A stretch of DNA of 64,000 nucleotides, taken from contig AP026164.1 of the NCBI GenBank assembly GCA_030295235.1, forward strand, positions 434,001-498,000, in the 5' to 3' direction. Positions within the stretch are counted from its first letter, which is position 1; every line of letters starts with the position of its first letter. The stretch comes from Fistulifera solaris. Taxonomy: Eukaryota > Bacillariophyta > Bacillariophyceae > Naviculales > Stauroneidaceae. Shown here in pieces: positions 31,946 through 42,532 of the stretch. The position numbers and the translations under genes were made by a program. Below the pieces are notes generated by a model, which did no database searches, was not told where the DNA came from, and saw only the letters and a program-made list of their open reading frames with translations.

Positions 31946-32447
31946 ATCCCGGCCGTTGCGCTTTTTCTTCTGGTGTCTAAATGCAATCAATCAGTCGATG
32001 ATTTTTCAAATAATGAGCGAGTTTCCTTCTGGTGGGAGAAGGAAAACCGGGCGACGTACCGGTACAGTGACACGTAATAAGAAGTTTCCGTTGTCCTTTG
32101 GAAGGTGGTGTGAGGTACTACTACTTTGTACGGACTATGACAATTTACTCGATATGATTTATAGTTTTTGATTTTTTTGTTCGTTGAGCATTCCACTATA
32201 ATCGTTTATGTACAAGTGAGCGCGCATGGACGGTCTAATTAATAATTACCATTCTCTAGCCTCCACTCGGAAGTTCAGAGTGGTCTAAAGTTTCTTTCAA
32301 AAATAAATGACTTCTGGCGTGAATGAGATCTCTGTTCGTTGGTGTTCCGTGGTGGATGGTTCTCATTTCCAATCTTTCATGTTTCAAGGTGCCATTCGCA
32401 AAACAAGCAATGCAACGTAGATCTCAGACAGGATATATTGTTTAACA
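31946..32447. other. Intergenic region, 0.5 kb
   Basis: No gene is supported. A TACCGGTA string lies at about 32056. The plus frame 31842-32171 is an overlapping shadow of the small gene and its 3' flank. Confidence 0.4.
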
Positions 32448-34715
32448 ATGATCACACGACGACTGCGAATCGTTTTCAGCGGGCTCACCGTCATCCCACT
32501 TCTCCGTGCTTGGCCGAGCGGCATCGTTCCGGTGCATTCAGGCAAAAAGACGGTGCTACTCACCGGGGGCGCTGGCTTCGTGGGGAGCCATGTGGCCGAA
32601 TTGCTTCTAGATCGAGGCGATGATGTTGTTATTGTAGATGAAATGAATGACTACTACGACACGGCAATCAAAGAGTCAAATTTGCGCACTCTAATTGAGA
32701 AATATGGTGACCAGCGACTGAAAATATATCGTGACGATTTATGCAATGCATCCATGTTGGCTCAGCTTTTTGAGACGGAGAAGCCAGAATGGCTTGTTCA
32801 CCTCGCTGCTAGAGCCGGTGTAAGATCTTCCATTGAAGACCCCTTTCTTTATGTTCATTCGAATGTGAGAGCAACGGCTAACTTATTGCAATTCAGTCAA
32901 AAGCACGGCGTACGAAATTTTGTCTTCGCTAGTTCGTCTTCGGTTTATGGTGGATCGAAGTCCACTTTTTCGACGAAACAGAGAATGTGAATCGGCCGAT
33001 CAGTCCCTACGCGGCCACGAAGAAGGCGGGGGAACTTCTGCTATATACGTATCATCACCTGTATGGACTCAATACGACGGCCTTGCGATTCTTTACCGTT
33101 TACGGTCCCCGTGGACGTCCCGATATGGCTCCTTTCAAGTTCATTGACAGCGTCAGCAAAGGCGAAGCGGTTCAACAATTCGGGGACGGATCGAGTAGTC
33201 GAGATTACACATACGTTGAAGATATCGCAAAGGGGTCCTTTTGGCCCTCGACCGTCCTTATCCCTACGAGATCTTCAACCTTGGCAAAGGTGATGGAACG
33301 AAACTTTCGGAATTTATCATGTTGGTGGAGAAATACGTGGGAAAGAAAGCAATTATTGAATACCTTCCCGATCAACCTGGTGACGTTCCTTTCACATGTG
33401 CGAATGTCACAAAGGCGCAAGCGTACCTGGGCTATCAACCAAATGTTACCATTGAGGAGGGCATTCGGCGTACAGCTGAATGGTACAAGGGTGTCTTTCC
33501 GGATACTCTATCGTCCAAGCAGCTTCGCGGGCTTGCAGCGAGATCAGAAGGTACTCGTAGACTAAGCAAAAGTCGCACTCGTTTTTCGAAGAGGAAGCCG
33601 ATCGGCTCTACTGAGACTGTGCCGTGGAACGATGTTCCACTGGTTGAACCACACACTGGCAAAAGACAGTCTTGCTTACCGGCGGTGCTGGTTTTATTGG
33701 AAGCCACGTTGCCGAGCAACTTTTAGCTCGAGGAGATGATGTGATAATCGTCGATGAGGTGAACGATTACTACGATTTGTCAATCAAAGAATCCAATTTA
33801 CAAATGATTGTGGGCAAGTACGGCACGAGCAGAGTGCAGATATATCGCGCAGATGTTTGCGACAAGGATATGATGCAGCAGATTTTCGAGACGCACCGTC
33901 CGGAATGGATAGTTCACCTAGCGGCTAGAGCCGGAGTCCGACCCTCTATTCAAGACCCATTGCTCTATGTTCATTCGAATGTTGAAGGGACTTTGCGGCT
34001 GCTGGATCTCAGTCGCTTATATGGCATCAAGAACTTTGTTTTTGCGAGCTCTTCTTCTGTATATGGTGGTTCAACATCGACGTATTTCAATGAGGAAGAG
34101 GTCACTGACAATCCTATCTCGCCGTATGCAGCAACCAAGATTTCAAGTGAGCTCATGGCTTATACATATCATCATTTATATGGCTTGAACATAACTGGAC
34201 TTCGCTTCTTTACTGTCTTCGGTCCTAGAGGAAGGCCAGATATGGCCCCGTTCACCTTCATTGACAGAATTAGTCGCGGCAAAACAATACAACAGTTCGG
34301 CGATGGAACGAGTAGTCGTGATTACACGTATGTGGACGATATTGCTAATGGGGTTCTTCGTGCCTTAGATCGCCCATACCCGTATCAAATATTTAATCTT
34401 GGAAAAGGCAGTGGTACAAGTCTGTCGGAATTTGTTCGGACGGTCGAAAATTATATCGGGAAGTCTGCCAACATAGAAGTTCTCCCAGATCAACCTGGTG
34501 ACGTTCCAAGAACGTGTGCTGATGTCCGGAAAGCTGAACATTTGCTCGGCTATAAATCCCAAGTATCCTTTGATGAAGGTATTCGGCGGACGGTCGAATG
34601 GTATCAGCAAACATACCCTTTAGTGCGGGGGGAACGATACCGGATCATCACAGTCAGGTCTCTCGAGCTCGGCTGCCATCACCAATGTCCGCTCTGGTGC
34701 AGGATCTTCTGTTAA
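32448..34715 (+). CDS. Tandem double UDP-glucuronate 4-epimerase (GAE-like), frame broken three times
   Basis: After a short hydrophobic N-terminus, two full NAD-dependent epimerase domains lie head to tail in one gene. Each has a TGGAGFxGSHVAE nucleotide-binding loop, IVDExNDYYD, AARAGVR, the ASSSSVYGG segment and the catalytic SPYAATK (YxxxK); each continues to [16 protein letters not shown] and FNLGKGxGT. This is the UDP-glucuronate 4-epimerase signature; it makes UDP-galacturonate for glycans. Breaks: T run 32966-32970, G run 33232-33235 and A run 33661-33664, each one base short. The last repair joins the first domain's tail straight into [10 protein letters not shown] of the second. Repaired length is 756 residues. 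The extreme C-terminus is uncertain. Confidence 0.85.
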
Positions 34716-36394
34716 AGTAGAGTCTCGGTTTTCCGTTGACGATCTCTTTCTTTCCAATTGGCCTTGCTCCCTGGCATATGTTCAGTGGGCTCTGTTAGTC
34801 GCTTTCCTGATTCGCCGCTTCTGGCATAAGAACAAGCTGAGTTTTAATAAACACAGCTCATAAACGAAAACCGCGCATTGTTTTGCAATGGTAAGAAACT
34901 ACTTTCCCATTTACATGGTACCATCGACGTGAACTGGAAATCTCAAGATATCGCTTCATCGACTTCATGCCTTTAACAAAGGTTGCTTCTCGACATTGAC
35001 AATTCAAGTTGTAATGAATACTGTAAGACTTTGCTGAACTTCAGGCCAATTTATGTTTTAATGTAAATCATATTTATGTGTTAACGTTTTGTATTGGGGC
35101 GATGCGAGTGAAACGAGAAATTCAAGTTGGAAGCAATGAAACGATCGACCCCTATCAGTATGTCGAATGGTAATGGCGACCTTATCCATAAATTTATTAG
35201 CAATCACTCGTATCATTGAGTATGGTTCAACGCATTTCTAAACAAAAGAACCACTAATTGTAGATTTTCGACTAATTTGATACCATGACCATAGCATCAA
35301 TTCTTCCATTCGACACGTATGACACGATTTCAATTCAACCGTCTGTGAGGGACTTTTTAAAATGAGATATGATTCCTTAAGCGCCTTTGTTAACTATTTT
35401 CTGCTGGAACAATTAGCGTTACCGCCTTCATCAAAAATCACACCACCTAAGTCATAACATGACTAAACTATACTTCAATCCCGGAAATGTCGACGACACT
35501 TATCAATTAAAAAATAGTCTAGCGAGAATTATTTCATAGTATTTGGGTGTAGAGAGCAACAATCATTTGATTTTCGTATATTTGCGTTGATGTAGGTTAT
35601 GTTGTTAGTTGTTACGGTGTTTTAAATGAATTCTGATGTGTTAGGGTTCGGAATGATATGTTGAGTCTTACACGGCTTAACGTTTATCTAGTGGTTCTCA
35701 TCTATTTGAACAGCCAAGGATCTTAGATTATCCTGGAATGGACTGGAATGGATGAGAACGTTTTATAACAGTTGGAGTTGAATAGATATGCGAACGCTAT
35801 CCGCTCAACTTCATCGGATGTTGTTCACAATTTGATAGTTTTGAATGATCGGTAAAATAGATGTTCATTACGGGGCCTGTACGTTGTACATCTCAAATTG
35901 TTTAGTTTGCCTTGTACGGGCAATTGGACACGACTAAACTGTGTTCGCAGTCCCGGAAATGTCCTCAGCATCATTTCGATTACCAGCCGGCACTCACATG
36001 TCTATACATGGAAACAGGTACAGTACAATGTCAGAAATATTTTGTACCGTTCCGTACCAGATGATCGTATCATAGAAAGTCATCTGGTAGGGTTTCTACA
36101 CACTGAACTTTGTCTGTGACAACAAAACTACTGGTACCAGGTAGCATTCACGTGCGCTGCATCAGCCACCTACCGCTACTACGTTTGCGTTAAAGCAACG
36201 AAAAGATCGACGGGCTCGCGAATACCGGTACCTGGTACGAGTTGATTCGCATTTGCAGCTTGCAGCCTTGCGCTTTGAGTATCGTTCGAGTAGCTCTTTT
36301 GCCATCGTCGCAGAAGTCAAAGTCCAAAAAGGAACTTCTGCACCTTGTCGTGTTGGCTCAGATCGTATCGAAAGCGCCACACAAAGTTTTGCTG
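34716..36394. other. AT-rich gene-free stretch, 1.7 kb
   Basis: The longest gene-free stretch of the window next to 46285-48125. No domain-bearing frame is found. Two diverged copies of a roughly 55-base string occur near 35458-35512 and 35929-35983, sharing GACTAAACT and CCCGGAAATGTC. GGTACC occurs at 34917, 36132 and 36227. The right end presumably holds the promoter of the Tudor-like gene. Confidence 0.45.
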
Positions 36395-38882
36395 ATGCAT
36401 ACCCCGATGGAACGAGCACGGACATCTCCTCCCTCGCGAAGAGGTGATTGCTTTGAACGAAAACCCAATCTTCGTCCAGGAAGCTTTTCATTCTCCGAAC
36501 CGCGAAGAAGACGTCAATCACATCAACCATTGCTACGGCGGCCGCCGTCATTGTCAACTGTTTACGCTGGCAATCAATACAACGGCAAAATTGACTACAC
36601 TCGAAAAACAGTTTCGAACGATCGGCCGCAGCCGCCATCAATCATGCATTCCTTCGACAAAAGAGATAACAGAAGTGTTAGAGAAAACTCTTCTTCCTCA
36701 TCTATGTCGTCGACAAGGGAGACACCTCAAGCGCCTCAAAATCGAGATCGATATGTCCATCCCATGCTGGTCGGTCGATTTATTCCTGCCTGCGTCGTTC
36801 AACAAGATAAGATGGAAAGCTTAACTCCACAATCTACACCAGATCTATCTGAGATTTACTCTCACTCCAGTAGTGGCAGTAGTCAAAAGCTTACGGAAGA
36901 AAGTTTGTTCACTTCGAGTACATCTACCGGTGATTTTGAAACGGTCAAACAAGCACAGGGATCAATAGATATTTTCGCGAAAGAGCAAAATGATACTTGT
37001 TTAACGGCAAAGCAAAAGCCTAAATGTGAAGAGGTGACCTGTTTCGTAAAGGTTCCCCTGCCGCCTACTGCGAAAGACGAATCGTCAAATTCATTTGCCG
37101 AAGAAGCGACGACGACGGGTATCAAGACTGGGCCGGAGGCGGCAGAGAACTCTGAGAATCTGCGTGTACATTCAGAAAAAGCTTTGGTGAATCCAAATGA
37201 CGATGGTGTCGACAAGAAGTATGATTGCGAAACAAAGGTTGAATTTCAGACGAATTGCGACATTCAGCCACCGTCCAAGAAGAGAAAAACGATTGCTCCC
37301 CATGACGAATGCAAAAACCACTTCGACGTGAAAGTAGGGTGCAGAGTTGCTGTGTTTTGGGGTGGCGAGAACGCTTACTTTGAAGGCACGGTGACGCGTG
37401 AACGCAGAAATTACAAGCGCCGGTACTTCATTGAGTATGATGACGGTGACCGGGAGTGGATTGATTTTACAAAACACAAATTTTACTTGGTGGAACAACA
37501 GCCAAACTGCGCACAAGAAGAACATCTCTCCAAGCGCAATTGCAAACCCAGTGGTAGCGTTTCCCCTATGTCTGATGCTGAGAGGAAAGATCATAAGACG
37601 AAGCCGATACCGAGAGCGATTGATTGCCCAAGTTGTCGTACAGAGGATCCAAAAGATGCACAATCTGGTAATGATTGGGTGTACACCTATAACATTCCCA
37701 AAGTAAAGGCAGAACCCAACAGCTCCGATGATTCCGAAACCGACGAAGACGAAATCATGGAATGGGCGGTGAAGATGTTTGGCATCAGACCACCGATCGC
37801 TCGTCCAAAAATTCAGTCGAAGGATGCAGCACGGAGAATACTGGAACTCCATTCCCCTCCTTCTATTCAGGACGACCGCGTGTATGGTGGAATTTCGGAG
37901 GCTGTGAAGCGTAGAAGAAGCTGTGCGGTTTCTACCACGAACGTTCAGGAAGTAATGCAAAAAACAGAATCGGAATTAGTGCATCGAGATCGACCAAGGC
38001 CTACGCATCGCGTCAAAATTAGAAATTCGGCGTTGATGGCGAATCCAGTCATTGAGCCAGAAAAGGACGAAGAAATTGAGGCAAAGCGTAAGAAAGAATT
38101 GGCCAGAGCCTTGACGGCGGAGGAAATCAGACTGATTTTGGGTGAAGACGAATGTGTTGGTCCATGCTCCACAAACTGGGTCCGTCGATCCGTTAGACAG
38201 CCCTCAAAGCACGCTTTGAACTCACCGAGGGTAAAAGACCTGATAGCAAAGTTAAAAGCAATGATCCAGACATGGTGGTTCTGAAGATGAAGAAATACGT
38301 TAATGATCCGAACACACCCTGCCTAGTAATCGATGCTGTCCTTGCTGCGCTTGAAGAAAATACGAATTGCGAAGCGCTTTATATTCAGGTAAGCCGATGT
38401 AGTCAAAACTGACTTAGTTTTATGCTCCTGAGTGTCTAACGTTAACCGTTCCTCAGAATTTTAACGAAGGCATGCGAGACGAACAGATGATGAGCCTACT
38501 TCAGGTGCTCCAGCGTTCTTCATGTAACATCTGGTGCTTGAATATCGGGGAGACGTATAAGGTCAAGCAGAAAACGTGGAAGCGATTCGCGATCGGCTTG
38601 AAGAAAACAAAGATCACCCACATGTACGCTTCTGAGCACGTGATATCGACCGAGTTAAAAGATCAGATCCGGTCGACAATTCGAGATAACCGGTCGAAGC
38701 ACTCTATGCACTGCGATCCCAACAACCTTGATACCATTGTCAAGTGCACTCATTGCTGGTGGAACCCAGTCAATACAAAGAGCTTGCGACCGTACTTGAA
38801 GAAGAGGGGCTACGACCGCATCTTGGGGGACAGTGAATTTCAGGGCTTGCCCGGTTCATCTTCTGGGGCGACTCTTATATAA
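36395..38882 (+). CDS. Tudor-like chromatin-type protein with stramenopile C-terminal domain, frame broken once
   Basis: The open frame reaches 36242 only through a TTG; the first ATG is 36395 (MHTPMERART). A long low-complexity region is followed by a Tudor/PWWP-like barrel at about residues 310-365 (VGCRVAVFWGGENAYFEG, IEYDDGDREWIDF). A frame break at A run 38254-38257 (one base short) separates it from the C-terminal part, which starts DPDMVVLKMKKYV and continues across a 68-nt intron (38389-38456). The last exon has LEE..., KVKQKTWKRFAIGLKK and CTHCWWNPVNTKSLRPYL. The full protein would be 806 residues. Stramenopile genomes have many proteins with this last domain, as I recall; its function is unknown. 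The Tudor part suggests binding of methylated histones. Confidence 0.72.
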
Positions 38883-39059
38883 CATTTGGCGAGCTTCAAA
38901 TTATCACCTAGACGAGTTATTATTTTTCATGTAATTAATTGTACAAAATAGATGTGAAAGCAAAGTGCAGTCGACAGAAAATTTGTACTTATAATGTGGG
39001 CTCAAATAAAACTATATTTTGAGAGATTTAGCGATTAGTCTGAAATATCAGCTGCTGAT

Positions 39060-39605
39060 TCATCTGTTCCTCGACTCCATAAGCTTCTGTCGTCTATTCC
39101 GTAACTGCTGTACAAGCTCTTCGGCGATTTCAATTCCACCGTTCCAGTCGTCGGTAGAAAGCTCGGTACTCTCCTCGGCATCGTGAGTCTCCTCATCCAG
39201 TTTTGATAAATCAAAGTTCATTAGTGATGCTTGCATTTGCATTAGCATGGCGGGTGTTTTTGAATTTCGTCGTTGAAATCTCCGTCTTTTCGTGGGTGGT
39301 TCTGTGTCGGGCGCAGCATAGCCGTATCCGTAGTCTTGTTGATCGAGCTCAAACGATACTGATTTCAAATTCGTTTCTTTCTCTAAATCTCTCCCTAACG
39401 TTGCTTTTAAAGACTTTCCATTCGTTATCATCTTGCTCAACGACATCGGAGAACTGCTTAGTTGTATGCAGGGGCTTTTCATGTCACCGTAGCCGTAAAA
39501 GTCAACAGCTGCTTTTGAAGACAGATCATCCGCTGGCTCTAGGGAGTTCAGCGTCCTTATTGATTCGATGGCGGACAGAGCGATATCGTGATTTGTAGCA
39601 ACCAT
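39060..39605 (-). CDS. YGYG-motif protein of unknown function
   Basis: The 181-residue frame begins at a true ATG. It contains two Tyr/Gly motifs, FYGYGDMKSP and DYGYGYAAPD, a cluster of basic residues KRRRFQRRNSKTPAML around a possible phosphosite, and an acidic C-terminal helix that may be coiled (EELVQQLRNRRQKLMESR). I recall this motif combination (YGYGD and RRNSKTPAML) in several diatom proteins, but its role is unknown. The basic cluster could serve as a nuclear signal. It is convergent with the Tudor-like gene, 177 bp away. Confidence 0.7.
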   Translation of the reverse strand: MVATNHDIALSAIESIRTLNSLEPADDLSSKAAVDFYGYGDMKSPCIQLSSSPMSLSKMITNGKSLKATLGRDLEKETNLKSVSFELDQQDYGYGYAAPDTEPPTKRRRFQRRNSKTPAMLMQMQASLMNFDLSKLDEETHDAEESTELSTDDWNGGIEIAEELVQQLRNRRQKLMESRNR

Positions 39606-40928
39606 TGTTTGTATTATTGGATTGAATCGTAATCGTTTGTGTCAAAACACTGTGTTGAAAAATTTTGTCGTGATCGTTGTGTGGAAAAAGAGACGGCGGT
39701 TTTTCGATTTTTGATGCTTTGCGGCCTCCCGAAATGGAAATCGGTCCAGGCACGATCCGCTGTGATGCAAAAACGAATCGCTGTTATACTTTTTATACTA
39801 TACACTCCTCATCTCACTGGAAGGAACCCTCTGTTATCTGTTATGTGCATGTTAGGGCCTTCCTGGGAACACGCAAGCACGCAAGCGCGCTTCGAAGAAA
39901 CTCATAGAGAAATCATGAATCATCATGTATTAAATTATATCGCGAGGTATTCGTTGGTCCTGATGGGGAACAAGGCGAGAATCATCATCAACTATCTTTA
40001 TCACGTGACTTCAGTATAGAATTACACGTGAAAATTTGTCCAGGATTGGGGAAGGTTCCACTACACTATACTATCCATAAATGGTTTTCGACGAAAATTA
40101 CTCCCAAACATTTATCCATATAAAAAAGAACTCTTGGAACTTGAATGTTCAGGCCCAGCGCGCAATCGCTTCTCAACAATACAATTTACTTCATATTTCA
40201 TTGTGAGTATATAGCTTAAAGCACCGATTATTGGTGAATGATTTTGGACTAAAGTACATGACATAGTTTGCGCTTTTCACTGAAACTTTTCGACTCTAAA
40301 TTTAAAGGTTTTACTGGAAAATTTGAACTTTATACTGGATTCTTGATTATTTAAACACAAAAGCGAATCGCGAATAGCGCATAGCGCCCAAGGGAATGGT
40401 ACTATATACTATCAGCTCAACAAAAGAAACGGTGGCGAAAGGATGTCTCTTGGGAGAAACCCAGCCATCCGAAATGTTCCGTTGTTCGGGACTCGGAATC
40501 TCGGAGCCTCTATGACCTGACCAATCATCAATTTGTCACTCTGAAAAACTGCTGTGAATCAATCGATGATTTGATCTGCCTGCAAAGCATCGAGCTCTAG
40601 GGAGGAGATGGGGCAAACAAACGTAGATTAACCTTGGTTAACCGTGCTCCTAGCTAGGGAGTGCCTACTTAAAGGTTTAGCGACCAAAACCATACATGTT
40701 ATATGCCTTTCGCTACCACCACACAAATTAGCTAGAGTAACACAGTGCGCTATGACCACCATAGTCAGATCTGTCTGGGGCCATCTTGGGAGTTAGAGGG
40801 CTCTTGCGCAACAAGGTAATGCGAACCGTTCGAAAACTGCCATCAGTTCCATAATTTTTCTTGTAACAGAAAACTACGGACATGCAAAAATTCGCGAACT
40901 CGGAGGGGGAACCTCATCGCGCCATACA
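39606..40928. other. Intergenic region, 1.3 kb
   Basis: No gene is supported. The plus frame 39639-40019 has no ATG-linked domain content. The stretch near 40160-40215 includes ATCGCTTCTC, reminiscent of the U2 snRNA start, but the following bases do not match U2. I see no other structure. Confidence 0.4.
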
Positions 40929-41990
40929 CTATCGTGACATTTGTCGCATGTTTTTGGAAAACTTGAACTCGGGTCGTCCATTCAAGAGTGTCGTTACTAA
41001 TTCACTCTTCGGTTCTTCTTTACAGCAACCCAAACGGATCGGTGTTTCCATTCCGTAGCCATCTTCCAAATAAGCAAAAATCTGCCAATCGTACGGATAG
41101 GCTTTGATCGCAACACACTCCTCTCCTCGGCAACTAAATCGCAGGCACACGTAGGTTTCGTCGAAACCACGGTCAAAAATAACCTTTTGTGCCTTCTTCT
41201 TAGCACCAGGAGCCAGTAAATTGATACCCCAAGAATCGATGCTTCTCCAAAAAGGGTTGACGAGCAAGAACAGGCGATCTTTCATATCGTGATCTATTGT
41301 TTCAATATCCTTGATGTATTTGACGTCCGTATTCGGGAAAACAAGGGCTTGAACGTCAAATTTGGCGCCCTCTTGGGCCTCCGCTGAATGTAAAGCTGAA
41401 CCGTCAAAGTCCCATATCTCTTGATCCTTGACCACAGGAGACAAAATTTGTTCCGACGATACTCGAATGCTTCGTAATAGCTCACGAGCGAGGGGCTTTG
41501 CTGCTTCGCGGTACATTTGTTGCGCCCCTCCTGGCCATTGGTTGCTGCTGGTAAACGAGTCTTTCTCTTGAAGGAGAAAGAATCGTACGGTTTGCCGTGT
41601 GACGCCGTCTCGATAAGCTCTCTCCACAGCACGCGCTGCCTGAGCTACCATGTCATCTCTCGTTACGGGAACTTCCACCATTCTTCCCCGATCCAGTGGT
41701 ACTTCGTTCGCTCGTCGGTTTTTCCGTTCCTCGGCGGCCTTTATTTCTCGGTCCTTCTTTTCCTTTGCTTCACTTTCGACCTCGTGTATTGTTTTTCCCT
41801 CCATGGTAGCAATCTCTGCTCGCAGTTGTGCCGCCTTGTCTCGCAGTGCTTGCGCCTCCACGGCGGCGTCATCCATAGTCGATGGTAGTGAGGACACAAA
41901 CGTCATTGCCGAACGAGGCGAAGATACGAATGCGGTTGTTTCCGTCGTGTAAATAGCGAGTAAAGCGGCGATATTATAAACAAATCTCAT
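40929..41990 (-). CDS. Plastid-targeted DUF1995-domain protein
   Basis: The 353-residue protein begins MRFVYNIAALLAIYTTETTAFVSS, a signal peptide ending in the TAFV form of the diatom ASAFAP plastid motif, so it is probably plastid-targeted. A Lys/Glu-rich coiled segment (about 45-95) precedes a domain with RAYRDGVTRQTVRFFLLQEK, LVNPFWRSIDSWG and LAPGAKKKAQKVI, the DUF1995 pattern of plant and algal chloroplast proteins. The activity is unknown. It has no frame break. Confidence 0.78.
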   Translation of the reverse strand: MRFVYNIAALLAIYTTETTAFVSSPRSAMTFVSSLPSTMDDAAVEAQALRDKAAQLRAEIATMEGKTIHEVESEAKEKKDREIKAAEERKNRRANEVPLDRGRMVEVPVTRDDMVAQAARAVERAYRDGVTRQTVRFFLLQEKDSFTSSNQWPGGAQQMYREAAKPLARELLRSIRVSSEQILSPVVKDQEIWDFDGSALHSAEAQEGAKFDVQALVFPNTDVKYIKDIETIDHDMKDRLFLLVNPFWRSIDSWGINLLAPGAKKKAQKVIFDRGFDETYVCLRFSCRGEECVAIKAYPYDWQIFAYLEDGYGMETPIRLGCCKEEPKSELVTTLLNGRPEFKFSKNMRQMSR

Positions 41991-42532
41991 TTTGCAAGTC
42001 TTCTTTCAAATAAACTCCAATCTGTGCAAAGAGCGTGGTTGTTTCCTTTTCGTTGTCAAAGTTACGTAGTAGTTTGAGAAGAACAAAATGAAACTGAATC
42101 AGAAGAACGACGCTCGGGCTGACCAAGGCGAGTGACGAGGACGAGTGACTGACTCGATCCAAGACTCGACCGCAAAATAATGGAGATACGGGAATCAGCC
42201 TCAAGACTTAAGATACTGTAACAGAAATAGAACTTTTTTCTTGTTTTGTTGTATGAGAGCACGCACATGTTTTCGGACCGTTAAAACTTTCACGTTTTCG
42301 CACACACACAATGTTTCGAAGAAAAAAAACGGATAGGCGGAGGTTTTGATGAAAACGGATCGCCATGATTAATTGAAAACCTTCCTTTATCGTTAAGCTG
42401 GCATTATACGACTCAAGTTATCGATGGAGCTGTTTTCTTCTGCTGTCATACATTGCTGCGTGGTTTATTTTGTGCATTTTGAGCGGCTTCATTGCACGCA
42501 GAATATTCATCTTCTTCAAAAAATATCCGGTC
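41991..42532. other. Divergent intergenic region
   Basis: About 0.5 kb between the DUF1995 gene and the next plus-strand gene, which likely includes both promoters. An open stretch from 42470 leads into the next gene but lacks an ATG before 42533. A (CA)n-like run lies near 42301. Confidence 0.4.

Noticed and set aside
40160-40215. U2 snRNA-like start string
   Set aside because: Only the first ten bases fit; the conserved next part is missing.
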